A DNA stretch of 64,000 nucleotides from Paremcibacter congregatus (GCF_006385135.1 NZ_CP041025.1:651501-715500); one strand, 5' to 3'; positions 43,431 to 52,831 are shown, numbered from the stretch's first letter. Notes: generated by a model from the sequence alone, not told the origin. Numbers and translations: made by a program.

Positions 43431-45683
43431 ATGCCTTTCGTTAATATTAAGGACGACAATGATTGCCGCACAAGCGGCCGCTTTCTGTTAAAATCACGAG
43501 TATCTGGTTGTGTTATGGCGGCTCTTTTTCTGGCTGGGCTGTCGGTACCTGCCCAGGCGGCGGAAGAAGAATATGCCGGGACCATTTTTGAAGAAATTAT
43601 TGTGACGGCGACCAAGCGTTCTACGAGTTTACAAGATACGCCCTTATCCATTTCTGCTTTTACCGGGGAAACACTTGATAAAATGGGTTACCAAAACGCC
43701 CGGGATTTTATTGCAGGTGTGCCGGGGGTGTCGCTCATTGATCAGGGGGCAGGTGACGTTCGAATTACAATTCGTAATGTAGGAAGCTCGATTGCGCAGG
43801 GTTCGGCTTCGGCTGTGGCCTTTTATCTCGACGAGTTCCCTCTTACCCTTCCAGAGATTGAATTGATTGACATGGAACGTGTGGAAATTCTAAAGGGTCC
43901 GCAAGGCACACTTTATGGCCGTGCCTCAATGGGGGGGACAGTTCGTTATATTTCTAATGCGCCGAATGTGGATGGTATTGAGGGTGGTGTAAAGGCCACT
44001 TACTCCAACACCAATGAAGGATCTGGCAACTATAATGGATCGGGATACCTCAATGTGCCCCTGAGCGATAAATTGGCAATTCGGGGAGTGTTTTATTATG
44101 ATAATACAAGTGGCATTATAGATAATCCTTTGACCGGTAAAAATAATATTGATGGCACGCGGACAATTGGTGGCCGCTTGGCGTTAAAATACGCCATCAC
44201 AGAAGCGTTCTCATTTGAGATGAATTATCTGTACAATAAAGAGACAAGTGATGGGTTGCATAATGTTCAACCTCTGTTGTCTGGTGTCTCGCTTGAGGAC
44301 GGGGTTATCCAGATTCGCCCTATTGATCAACCCAGTGAATTTAAGCAGCGGCAATTGTCCGCTACCTTGTCCGGCGCCTTCGATGGCTTTGATGTAACCC
44401 TGGCGGCTTCCCGCAGTTGGAGAGACTTTGAACGAAGACGTGACGTGACGCTGTTTGCGGAGGCGAATTACGACAATGTCTCCATTGCTCAGGATACGGC
44501 GCTAGGCAGCAGTAACGATACTATCGAAGTACGTGCGACATCCAATGGTGAGCGAACAATAGATTGGATTGTTGGTTTTTGGGCCGAGCAAAGCAGATCC
44601 TCTGGGGGCGATATGGCGCAGAATGACCGTGCTTTCAATTTGTTTGGTTTCTATCCCTTGCCGGCAGAGTCTTCTTTGCAGGACTTTATTGTCGATAGTG
44701 GCGGGCATAACATTGCAGGTTATGGAGAAGTCGGCGTGCATTTTACCGATAAGCTGACGATGACTTTAGGGTATAGACATGCCGCAATAGTAGCACATTC
44801 TACAAACCAAAAAGCCGACGGGGTGTTTGATATTTTAACGGGAGGCCAGTTTAATCTGGGTGTGGAATCCCGTGTCAGTCAAACGGTTGATACCTATAAG
44901 GCCCATTTGGAATATGACTTCTCAGATGATTTTTTGATTTATGCATCGGCGACATCTGGTTTCCGTGCGGGCGGGTTTAACGCCGCGACGCCGGTTACGC
45001 CGCAAACAGAATATAAATCTGATGGTCTTTGGGATTATGAAATCGGTTTAAAGGGCACCTTCTTAAACGGCCGGTTGCTCGCCAGTCTTACCGGCTATCG
45101 TCTGGATTGGACAGATATGCAGTTGCCGAGCACCGACTTTTTAACCGGGGGGGCGGGTATTTTTAACGTCGGAACGGCGCGCATCGAAGGTATCGAAGCG
45201 GAAGTGATTGCACATGTCACGAACGCTTTACAATTGGGTGTGCAATTAGGTCATAGTGATCCGAGGCTTACCGAAAACTATTTTGATGAAGGTGTCGGTC
45301 TTACCGCCTATGCCGGGGATAGGATTCCAGGATCAGCGAAGACAACAATTAATGTTAACGTGGACTTCCATACGCCGCTGCAAAATGACTGGGAACTATT
45401 CGCCCGGGCCAATTACCGTTATGTCGGTAATCAGACCGCTAACTTTAATGAGGCCTTATCAGCGGCGCATGGTGAAATCTCTGATCTTCCATCTTATGAA
45501 ATTGTTGACCTTCGGACAGGTGTTGACATCCCCATGAAGGACAATCAGACGGTCAGAGCCAGTGTCTTTGTCAATAACTTGTTTAATAAACGTGCTGCAA
45601 CGGGTTTTGATATTTTCTTTTCAACGTCTCTCTTTGTGAACCGCCCAAGGACTATTGGTTTAGAGGTGAACTACGATTTCTAA
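43431..45683 (+). CDS. TonB-dependent receptor
   Basis: 750 residues from ATG 43431, with GAGGAG 8 bp upstream (TTG 43425 is less likely). Signal peptide GCVMAALFLAGLSVPAQAA; TonB-box-like EEIIVTATKRSTSLQDTP; plug with VPGVSLIDQGAGDVRITIRN and ILKGPQGTLYGRASMGGTVRYI; barrel ending on LEVNYDF. This is the FyuA/Caulobacter-type subgroup with broad ligand range. Its neighbours are peptidases and D-amino-acid enzymes, so a peptide-like ligand is possible. A hairpin lies 32 bp after the stop. Confidence 0.92.
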   Translation: MPFVNIKDDNDCRTSGRFLLKSRVSGCVMAALFLAGLSVPAQAAEEEYAGTIFEEIIVTATKRSTSLQDTPLSISAFTGETLDKMGYQNARDFIAGVPGVSLIDQGAGDVRITIRNVGSSIAQGSASAVAFYLDEFPLTLPEIELIDMERVEILKGPQGTLYGRASMGGTVRYISNAPNVDGIEGGVKATYSNTNEGSGNYNGSGYLNVPLSDKLAIRGVFYYDNTSGIIDNPLTGKNNIDGTRTIGGRLALKYAITEAFSFEMNYLYNKETSDGLHNVQPLLSGVSLEDGVIQIRPIDQPSEFKQRQLSATLSGAFDGFDVTLAASRSWRDFERRRDVTLFAEANYDNVSIAQDTALGSSNDTIEVRATSNGERTIDWIVGFWAEQSRSSGGDMAQNDRAFNLFGFYPLPAESSLQDFIVDSGGHNIAGYGEVGVHFTDKLTMTLGYRHAAIVAHSTNQKADGVFDILTGGQFNLGVESRVSQTVDTYKAHLEYDFSDDFLIYASATSGFRAGGFNAATPVTPQTEYKSDGLWDYEIGLKGTFLNGRLLASLTGYRLDWTDMQLPSTDFLTGGAGIFNVGTARIEGIEAEVIAHVTNALQLGVQLGHSDPRLTENYFDEGVGLTAYAGDRIPGSAKTTINVNVDFHTPLQNDWELFARANYRYVGNQTANFNEALSAAHGEISDLPSYEIVDLRTGVDIPMKDNQTVRASVFVNNLFNKRAATGFDIFFSTSLFVNRPRTIGLEVNYDF

Positions 45684-45715
45684 CCCGGTGTGAGAGGTTG
45701 AATTTCTATCCAAAA

Positions 45716-45744
45716 ACTTGGAGTAGCATGTTGTTACTCCAAGT
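45716..45744 (+). terminator. hairpin between TBDR and serine hydrolase genes
   Basis: ACTTGGAGTA, a 9-nt loop, TACTCCAAGT: a perfect 10-bp stem. No T-run follows, so readthrough to the hydrolase gene is possible. Confidence 0.55.
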
Positions 45745-45797
45745 ATTCTAAGCAATCCTTCGCGATGTCACAGGGACACCATAATCTGGAGAATAAA

Positions 45798-47705
45798 ATG
45801 ATATTAAGAAATATCAGACTTGTAATTGTAGGGTACTTTTTGGTGTTGTGCTTAACGATACCGGTTCGTGCATTAGGGAACTCCGATCTTGATAATCCGA
45901 AAATTATAGAGGCATTTGTTGATGGTCTTGTTATTCCTTTGATGAAAAACCATCAAAGTCCATCTGGTACGGTTTCGATTGTTAAAGCAGGGAAACTGAT
46001 TTTTAGTAAAGGCTACGGCTTTCAGAATATTGAAAAAAATATTGGGGTTGAGGCCGATAAAACCTTATTCAGAACGGGATCTGTATCCAAGCTTTTGACA
46101 TGGGTTTCAGTTATGCAGATGGTGGAACAGGGAAAGCTGGATCTCGATGGTGATGTGAATGCATATCTGAAAACATTTCAGATCAAGGATACTTTTCCTG
46201 GGCAACCTATTACAATGCGTCATATCATGACCCATACAGCAGGGTTCGAAGATGGTTCAGTTGGTTATCTGATTTCTGACGATCCTGCGAGGATCATGCC
46301 ATTGGCACATTCTATGAAGAGGTATCAGCCAGAGCGGGTTAATCCTCCCGGAAAACAGGCGGCCTACTCAAATTATGGAGCGGCCTTGGCCGGGCTGATT
46401 GTGGCTAACCTTTCCGGGGTGGAGTTTGCCGATTATGTTCAAAAAAATATTCTGGATGTATTGGGTATGGAGTCCTCCTCGTTTGAGGAGCCTTTACCCC
46501 GCCATATGAGCGAAAATGCTGCTGTGGCCTACGCCCGTGAAGGCGGGGCATATATCGCGAAACCCTTTGAAATTATTTCTAATTTTGCCCCCGCAGGAGC
46601 ACTGTCCGCGACGTCAACGGATATGGTTAAATTTGCTCAGGCCATTTTGAACGGGGGAGAATATAAAGGCGCGAGGATTCTCGAGGCAGAAACGGTTAAG
46701 CAAATGTTGAGCCATAATTTCTCGCAGGATGATCGTTTGATGGGGCTGGCGTTAGGTTTTTATGAAGTCGAGCGTAACGGCTTGCGTCTTATGGGGCACG
46801 AGGGAGATACTCATTACTTTCATTCAGATTTAGTGATTGATAAGAAGAATGAAATCGCGTTGTTTGTTTCTTTCAGCGCGGCTGGTGGCTATACCGTGCG
46901 GTCGGCTTTTACTGGCTCATTTTATGATGTATTCTATCCCGCAGTAATAGAAAAAATTACGGCCCCGACAGATTTCGGTGATCGTAGCGGGAAGTATGCC
47001 GGTAATTACCTCTTGTGGCGCAGTTCATTCTCAAAAATTGACAAGGCAATGGGAATCTTGGGGGGGGCTATTTCAGTTCAACCGACGGCAGATAATACAT
47101 TGGTTGTGGATTTGTGGGGTAAGGCTAGTCACTATGTAGAAATAGACAATAACTTATTTCGAAAGGTTGATGGTCCAGAGAAAATAGCCTTTCAGGAAAA
47201 TGATCATGGGGAGATCATCGGTTTTATTATGGACAGTTACCCGGCGATGTCCACCTATAAAGCACCTTTTTATAGGGCATCAGGTTATCAGAATTCTCTT
47301 CTAGGTCTGTCCATTTTAGTGTTTATCGGGGTGATGCTGCGGCTTGCTTACCGGTGGGATGGCTTCAGGGCCTTATCGGGAGAAGAAAAAAAAGCGGCCA
47401 AGGCATCTGTGATTGCCGCCGGGGTGAATTTAGCTGCATTGTCCCTGTTGGGCGTTGTATTGGTCACCGTGGGGGACAAGATGTTTTCAGAAATTCAGGT
47501 TCTATTTAAAGTATGGCTCATCATGCCGTTTCTTGTGGTGCTTGCCGGAATATATCATATGTATCAGATGGTTCTGGTCTGGAAAATTGGCCTGTATAAT
47601 GGAATTTGGACGCGCATCAGGTACAGCCTGATAACCTTTAGCGCCATGTTCATGGCGTGGTTCTATTATTTTTGGAACCTTCTCGGTTTTCATTACTTTT
47701 CATAA
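45798..47705 (+). CDS. serine hydrolase (beta-lactamase fold) with C-terminal membrane helices
   Basis: 635 residues from ATG 45798, which has GGAGA 6 bp upstream; an earlier ATG at 45765 lacks one. Signal peptide VIVGYFLVLCLTIPVRALG. S12 domain at about 30-370 with SVSK (nucleophile Ser and Lys), YSNYG and GHEGDTH. After a beta-rich linker, four hydrophobic helices (about 500-635: LLGLSILVFIGVMLRLAY, AALSLLGVVLVTVG, LIMPFLVVLAGIYHMYQ, FSAMFMAWFYYFW) anchor it in the inner membrane, leaving the catalytic domain in the periplasm. Likely a peptidase or esterase acting on material brought in by the TBDR. Confidence 0.87.
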   Translation: MILRNIRLVIVGYFLVLCLTIPVRALGNSDLDNPKIIEAFVDGLVIPLMKNHQSPSGTVSIVKAGKLIFSKGYGFQNIEKNIGVEADKTLFRTGSVSKLLTWVSVMQMVEQGKLDLDGDVNAYLKTFQIKDTFPGQPITMRHIMTHTAGFEDGSVGYLISDDPARIMPLAHSMKRYQPERVNPPGKQAAYSNYGAALAGLIVANLSGVEFADYVQKNILDVLGMESSSFEEPLPRHMSENAAVAYAREGGAYIAKPFEIISNFAPAGALSATSTDMVKFAQAILNGGEYKGARILEAETVKQMLSHNFSQDDRLMGLALGFYEVERNGLRLMGHEGDTHYFHSDLVIDKKNEIALFVSFSAAGGYTVRSAFTGSFYDVFYPAVIEKITAPTDFGDRSGKYAGNYLLWRSSFSKIDKAMGILGGAISVQPTADNTLVVDLWGKASHYVEIDNNLFRKVDGPEKIAFQENDHGEIIGFIMDSYPAMSTYKAPFYRASGYQNSLLGLSILVFIGVMLRLAYRWDGFRALSGEEKKAAKASVIAAGVNLAALSLLGVVLVTVGDKMFSEIQVLFKVWLIMPFLVVLAGIYHMYQMVLVWKIGLYNGIWTRIRYSLITFSAMFMAWFYYFWNLLGFHYFS

Positions 47706-47882
47706 AGCGTTTGGTGTTTTTCCATGCCCACGGATTCTGCGCATCAATCAGGATGAAACGAATATTATGTCATCGCCGCGGGGTATATCCGGTGGCGGTG
47801 GTGCATAATGTCACGCATTCCGTTACCTAAATCAGCGCAAATGGTTCCTTCAATTATTTCAGTATTTTTTTAAAGAAGTTTC

Positions 47883-49019
47883 ATGACGACAACACTTGCA
47901 AACCTAAAAACACCTTGCTTGCTTTTGGATCAAGACAAAATGCGCGCCAATCAAGACCGGATGAACGAGATTATGGAGAAGCGTTCTGTATCTCTGAGGC
48001 CTCATTTAAAAACCCTTAAATCGGTTGAGGCGGCGCGTTATCTTTTTAAAGATGTGAAACAACCTATTACTGTGTCTACTTTAAAAGAAGCCCGGGAATT
48101 CGGAAGGACGGGATTTAAAGATATCTTATACGCTGTTGCAATGACGCCGCAGAAACTGGATGAAGTGATTGCCTTACGTAGAGATGGAATTGATTTAAAA
48201 ATTTTAATTGATAGTGAGGGGATGGCGGACGTTATCTCTCAAAAATCTCTTGCGGAAGCTATGCCGATTCCCACGTTTATTGAAATTGATGTGGACGGTC
48301 ATCGGGCGGGTTTTTCCTTTGCCGATGGTGACCGTCTCGTTGATGTTGCCCGCAGATTAAACCGGCATGCACAGCTACATGGCATTATGGCGCATGCGGG
48401 GGAGAGTTATCACCTGGATAGTGCAGAAGACCTGCGGGAGGCGGCTTTGGATGAAGCCAATAAAACACTTCACATGGCGAAAAAACTTTACGATGCAGGA
48501 ATTGACTGCCCACATATCAGTATAGGCTCAACCCCGACAGCGCATGCTGATATAAAGGTTGGAGGCATAACCGAAGTAAGGGCCGGCGTTTATTTGTTTT
48601 TTGATCTTGTGCAGGCCGGAATTGGGGTATGCAGCAAAACAGATATCGCACTGAGTGTATTGACGACAGTGAATGGTTACCATGAGCGTCGGGGGCAAAT
48701 CTTTATTGATGCAGGTTGGATGGCGCTTTCCGGGGATCAGGGAACCGGGGGGCAAAAAATCAATCAATATTACGGCGTTGTGTGCGATGAATATGGAAAT
48801 ATATGGCCTGATTTAGTGGTGAGAAACGTAAATCAGGAGCATGGAATTATCATCGTCCGTCCAGGCGTGGAAAAAAAGTTACCGTATCTTCCCATTGGAA
48901 CCCGATTGCGCATTTTACCTAACCATGCTTGTGCAACGGCTGCTCAGCATGAGGGATATCATGTATTGAATTCTGATAATGCTGTTGTGAACTATTGGCC
49001 TCGTATTAAAGGATGGTAG
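47883..49019 (+). CDS. DSD1-family PLP enzyme (D-serine dehydratase / D-threonine or hydroxyaspartate aldolase type)
   Basis: 378 residues, fold-type III: an alanine-racemase-like barrel with the PLP lysine in RPHLKTLK (Lys43) and a C-terminal D-serine-dehydratase-like domain. The metal pair is His348-x-Cys350 in PNHACATA. As I recall, His and Cys bind zinc in eukaryotic-type D-serine dehydratase, whereas D-threonine aldolases have Asp in the second place. The enzyme should therefore act on a D-hydroxy-amino acid, with dehydratase chemistry somewhat favoured over aldolase. It lies 49 bp before an ornithine-cyclodeaminase-family gene on the same strand. Confidence 0.83.
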   Translation: MTTTLANLKTPCLLLDQDKMRANQDRMNEIMEKRSVSLRPHLKTLKSVEAARYLFKDVKQPITVSTLKEAREFGRTGFKDILYAVAMTPQKLDEVIALRRDGIDLKILIDSEGMADVISQKSLAEAMPIPTFIEIDVDGHRAGFSFADGDRLVDVARRLNRHAQLHGIMAHAGESYHLDSAEDLREAALDEANKTLHMAKKLYDAGIDCPHISIGSTPTAHADIKVGGITEVRAGVYLFFDLVQAGIGVCSKTDIALSVLTTVNGYHERRGQIFIDAGWMALSGDQGTGGQKINQYYGVVCDEYGNIWPDLVVRNVNQEHGIIIVRPGVEKKLPYLPIGTRLRILPNHACATAAQHEGYHVLNSDNAVVNYWPRIKGW

Positions 49020-49068
49020 GCAATGCCTGTATTCCCGGAAAGTAGAAAAAGTAAGAAAGCAGTTTGAT

Positions 49069-50028
49069 ATGTTCGTTGTTTCTGAAGAAATTGTAAAAGA
49101 AATTATGACGCAAGAACTCGCCTATGATGCCATTAAAGGGGCTTTCATTACCTCGTATCAGGCAAGAGGGGAAATCTTCCCCGTCGTGATTGCCAAGGGG
49201 TGCGACAAGGGGAATATTTTTTCCATCAAGTCGGGGAACTTGTTTGATCAAAGATTAAGTGGCTTAAAAATGGGCTCCTACTGGAGTAAAAATACACTCC
49301 GCGGATTACCCAACCACAATACAACTATTATTTTGCTGGATGAAGAAACTGGTAGGACGCATGCGATCATAAACGGCGGATATTTAAATGGTTTACGAAC
49401 CGCTGCGGCGAATGCGGTGGCGACAGATTATTTGGCGCGGCGAGAGGCAACCGTCTTGGGCGTGTTGGGCGCGGGCCATCAATCGATTTTTGAAATTAAG
49501 GCCATTTGTCAAATCAGGAATATCAAGAGAATTCTGATAAACAGTCGCCAACAAGAGACTGCCGAACGGGCTGTGCGACTTTTGGCCGATGATGGAATTC
49601 AGGCGGAAGTTTCCACGACAGAGCAGGTTTGTAGGCAGGCTGATATTCTGGTTACTGTAACCTCTGCAACGGCGCCTTTATTTCAAGCTGACTGGATAAG
49701 GCCCGGGACACATATTTCTGCCATGGGCGCGGACCAGTCTGGTAAGCAGGAATTACCAATTGAGCTCATATCATGTGCCGCTCTTTATGCCGACTTGCCT
49801 GCGCAGTCACGCAAGATAGGTGAATTTGAAAGTGCGAGCCTCCTTACCCCTGAATTGAAAGTTACGGCTATCGGCGCCGTCTTGAGCGGCGACGACAGAG
49901 GACGGGGAAGCAGCGATGAAATCACAATATTCGATAGCTCGGGTATTGCCCTGCAAGATCTCTCAATCGCGAAAATGGTGCTGGATACGGCTATTTCTCG
50001 AGGTCTAGTCAATCAGGTTAAATTCTGA
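49069..50028 (+). CDS. ornithine cyclodeaminase/mu-crystallin family imine reductase (BhcD-like)
   Basis: 319 residues. Features include FSIKSGNLFD, LKMGSYWSKN, the NAD(P) turn GVLGAGHQSIFEIKA, and GADQSGKQELP with the family Asp. The GYW-type block and total length resemble iminosuccinate reductase BhcD rather than true ornithine cyclodeaminase (the 353-residue protein at 7858). In the beta-hydroxyaspartate cycle BhcD partners the DSD1-family aldolase BhcC, so this pair recalls half of that cycle. No BhcA aminotransferase or BhcB dehydratase is next to it. Alternative: reductase or deaminase for another imino acid. Confidence 0.78.
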   Translation: MFVVSEEIVKEIMTQELAYDAIKGAFITSYQARGEIFPVVIAKGCDKGNIFSIKSGNLFDQRLSGLKMGSYWSKNTLRGLPNHNTTIILLDEETGRTHAIINGGYLNGLRTAAANAVATDYLARREATVLGVLGAGHQSIFEIKAICQIRNIKRILINSRQQETAERAVRLLADDGIQAEVSTTEQVCRQADILVTVTSATAPLFQADWIRPGTHISAMGADQSGKQELPIELISCAALYADLPAQSRKIGEFESASLLTPELKVTAIGAVLSGDDRGRGSSDEITIFDSSGIALQDLSIAKMVLDTAISRGLVNQVKF

Positions 50029-50052
50029 AAACAGGCCCCTTCAGAGACTTGT

Positions 50053-50817
50053 CTATGTTGTTTTTTTTATGAATGATGCGGCACCCTCATGTATTTTACC
50101 TTGTAGGGCAAGTTGCATGGTGCCTTCTATTTCCATGTCCAGAATTTCATTCAGGTCCTTTTTATAAGTCTGACGCAGGCCTTTTTTAATTAAGGTCATG
50201 CACGTTTCATAGTTAGCCGCCATTCCACGGGCAATTTCTTCTGCTCTGGCCATTAATCCATCTGTGGAGGTAAGTTCAGATACGAGTCCCAACGACAATG
50301 CCTTCTCGGCCGAGTTTTTTTCCGCCATGAGCATCATGCGGGCGGCGGCGCCTGTGCCAATAAGACGCGGCAGAAAGTAAAAAGCGCCATTTGTGGGAAG
50401 AAGCCCCCGGGTTGCTTCCGATAACCAGAAGAAGCTGTTTTTGCTGGCGATACGGATGTCGCAGGATAGGCAAACTTCTACGCCAAAACCGACGGCAATA
50501 CCATTAATGGCCGCAATGGTGGGTTTGTCCGATTGATATAATGTTTGGGTAATTTTCTGTAATAATCTGACGGAGGCCCTGGTTTTTTCTATATCATCGG
50601 GGGTGCCTTCGTTCACTTCGTTTAAATCTTCGCCGGCGCAAAAGGCCCTTCCTTTACCGGTTAAGATCAGAACTTTTGCCTGGTCATTATCGCGAAATTC
50701 CTCAATCGTTGACAGCAAGGAGGCAAAGTCCTTTTGTGTCATGGCATTCAGCTTTTCTGGTCTGTCTAGAGTAATCGTCATGAGACCATTGGCCAAGTTA
50801 TGGGTTATCATTGTCAT
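50053..50817 (-). CDS. enoyl-CoA hydratase/isomerase family protein
   Basis: 254 residues, crotonase fold. LNAMTQKDFASL, the oxyanion-hole region GRAFCAGEDLNE and AAINGIAVGFGVEVCLSCDIRIAS are typical. It hydrates or isomerises an acyl-CoA. It follows an acyl-CoA synthetase gene by 16 bp on the minus strand, so the pair activates and then processes a carboxylic acid. Chain length or ring substrate is unknown. Confidence 0.9.
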   Translation of the reverse strand: MTMITHNLANGLMTITLDRPEKLNAMTQKDFASLLSTIEEFRDNDQAKVLILTGKGRAFCAGEDLNEVNEGTPDDIEKTRASVRLLQKITQTLYQSDKPTIAAINGIAVGFGVEVCLSCDIRIASKNSFFWLSEATRGLLPTNGAFYFLPRLIGTGAAARMMLMAEKNSAEKALSLGLVSELTSTDGLMARAEEIARGMAANYETCMTLIKKGLRQTYKKDLNEILDMEIEGTMQLALQGKIHEGAASFIKKTT

Positions 50818-50833
50818 CTTTTATCCAATATCT

Positions 50834-52447
50834 TTAGTGTGGTATTAAGTTTTTCGCTTGTTTCTTGAGCAATTTTCGGTCGAATTTCCCAATAGGAAGT
50901 ACAGGCAGTTCATCTAGAACTATGAATCTTTTCGGGATTTTGTAATTGGCCAAAAGATCACTACAATGGCGGGAAAGGTGATCAATGTTGATGACGCGCC
51001 CATTGACGGCCTGTACAAAAGCTACGCCTGTTTCACCGTAAAGTTCGTCGGCCACGCTGACCACAACGGCGGCTTCAATATCGGGATGTTTCTCAATGAT
51101 GGCTTCTATTTCGAGCGGATAGATATTATATCCGCCAGATTTAAACATTTCCTTGATCCGGCCGATATATTTGAAGTTTCCGTTGGGAAGTTTTTGTCCT
51201 GAATCGCCAGTATGAAGCCAACCTTCTGGCGTGAAGGCTTCAGCGGTGGCTTCTGGGCGGTTCCAATATCCCAACATGACAAAGGTACCACGAACCTGTA
51301 TTTCACCGGTTTCGCCTATATCGGCTTCTTGTCCGGACTTATCCATGATCCGGACTTCATACTCGGGAACGGACTTTCCGATCGTACCGGTAACTTCTTC
51401 CAGATCAAAGGTTGGGGCCACATAAGTAACAGTGCTGGTGGTTTCTGTCTGACCATAGGTATTTGAAAACGGCACCTGTAAGAATAACAATTTGTCCACA
51501 AGTTCTCGGGAAGGGGATGCGCCGCCAAAAGCAATTAATTGAATATGGGAAAGGTCAAATTCGGAAAAATTATTCAGAGCGAGGCACATCTGGAAGGTCG
51601 TCGGGACGCCAGCCCAGAGAGTAATCTTTTCATCCTGCATAATTTGCATAGATTTTTCTGGGTCAAATTTCTCCATCATAAACTGTGTTCCTCCGGCAAT
51701 GAGCGAGAAGCAAGCGGCATCACCTAAAGAACCGATATGATTTATGGGCAGAAAATTTAACATACGAAGGGGGGTTGTTCCCCAATATGAGATTTGATTC
51801 CGAAATACCACACATAAGCCTCGGTGCGAAATCATGGTCCCTTTGGGGGCGCCGGTGGTGCCAGACGTATAAATAATTGCTGCGGGGTCCATTTTATCCA
51901 CGCTCTCTCGGGCCATGCGCAGTGCAGTATTGTTTACCCCTTTGCCGTGTTGGATAAATTTAGACAGGTAAGATGTTTCACCTTGAACGTTAATCTCATC
52001 CAAAATTACAATTTCTTTGATGGCGGGGAATTCTCTTTTTAATTGCTCCAGTTCGGGTAAAAATTCTCGATTGCCAAAACGGGAGAATGTGAAGATGAAA
52101 CTAATTCCCGAATCTTCCAGTAAATATCTGTATTCGTTGATTTTATAACGGGGATTAAGGCCAATCCAAATCGCTCCAACTGATGCCGCTGCCAAAAAGG
52201 TTAAGAAGAAGTCAGGATGAGGTGGTGATAATGTCGCAACCCGATCTCCCTTTTTTATGCCATGGGCGAGCAGGCCACGGGCAATATCATCTATTTTATG
52301 GGATAGTTCCTGATAATTATATCGGACATTGTCCATAACAAGAGCGTCCTGAGCCGGCTTCTTTTGCGCATGGTAGGCAACATAATCAAATATCCGGTCA
52401 AGCAACGGTGGCGTCGGGGGTTTGTGAGGAAATTTCGGTGCCATCAT
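50834..52447 (-). CDS. acyl-CoA synthetase (AMP-binding, class I adenylate-forming)
   Basis: 537 residues. Adenylation motifs are complete: IIYTSGTTGAPKGT, FGGASPSRELV, NTYGQTETTS, GWLHTGDSG, KEMFKSGGYNIYP and the terminal lysine in GKFDRKLL. It converts a carboxylic acid to its CoA thioester with ATP. It leads a two-gene minus-strand unit with enoyl-CoA hydratase. A perfect AACTAAT-N4-ATTAGTT repeat lies 14 bp upstream of its start and suggests repression by a TetR-type protein, which is common for acyl-CoA genes. Confidence 0.9.
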   Translation of the reverse strand: MMAPKFPHKPPTPPLLDRIFDYVAYHAQKKPAQDALVMDNVRYNYQELSHKIDDIARGLLAHGIKKGDRVATLSPPHPDFFLTFLAAASVGAIWIGLNPRYKINEYRYLLEDSGISFIFTFSRFGNREFLPELEQLKREFPAIKEIVILDEINVQGETSYLSKFIQHGKGVNNTALRMARESVDKMDPAAIIYTSGTTGAPKGTMISHRGLCVVFRNQISYWGTTPLRMLNFLPINHIGSLGDAACFSLIAGGTQFMMEKFDPEKSMQIMQDEKITLWAGVPTTFQMCLALNNFSEFDLSHIQLIAFGGASPSRELVDKLLFLQVPFSNTYGQTETTSTVTYVAPTFDLEEVTGTIGKSVPEYEVRIMDKSGQEADIGETGEIQVRGTFVMLGYWNRPEATAEAFTPEGWLHTGDSGQKLPNGNFKYIGRIKEMFKSGGYNIYPLEIEAIIEKHPDIEAAVVVSVADELYGETGVAFVQAVNGRVINIDHLSRHCSDLLANYKIPKRFIVLDELPVLPIGKFDRKLLKKQAKNLIPH

Positions 52448-52461
52448 AAATCCAGTGAATT

Positions 52462-52479
52462 AACTAATTAATATTAGTT
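52462..52479. promoter_or_regulatory. candidate TetR operator before the acyl-CoA synthetase gene
   Basis: AACTAAT-TAAT-ATTAGTT, perfect 7-bp arms with a 4-bp spacer, just upstream of the ATG at 52447 (minus strand). Same left arm and spacer as the two imperfect repeats at 43242 and 43344. Confidence 0.5.
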
Positions 52480-52831
52480 TGCAATATAACTATATATTAT
52501 AGAAAGACAAAGATTATTTTTCCAAGGAAGTCGAAGCAATATGAAATCTCGTGCCATTGGTTAATTTGGACCGCCCAAGAGGAGGAGATAGTTTCTTAGG
52601 CAACCCAGGAGAGGCCGTCTCTGACTCAATGACGGGTCATGTATTAACTTGAAGCCCTACTGGGGAAGTCATGTATGGGCATACGATTTAGTCGTGGCCC
52701 GGACATATGGCGGCCGCATCTCCTACCCTTTCTCGGCACGAAAGGTGTCAAGGCGATCATCGGCGCCGCTCGGCAGATCCGCCAGCGCCAGCAGGAATTC
52801 CTGAAAAATCTGGCGCCGAATGCGGTTGCCG
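52480..52831. other. mosaic region, no intact gene
   Basis: The first half is AT-rich promoter-like sequence. From about 52680 the base composition rises sharply in GC. A minus-strand frame there reads EVFIGNRIRRQIFQEFLLALA but has no family I recognise. Together with the HlyD remnant that follows, it looks like debris from a deletion or an insertion. Confidence 0.5.

Noticed and set aside
40514-47705. Two beta-lactamase-fold proteins as antibiotic-resistance genes
   Set aside because: The fold is shared by many peptidases and esterases; context is a receptor/peptidase locus and one copy has YSD instead of YSN.
47883-50028. Full beta-hydroxyaspartate cycle
   Set aside because: BhcA and BhcB homologues are not next to the pair and the metal ligands favour a D-serine-dehydratase type.
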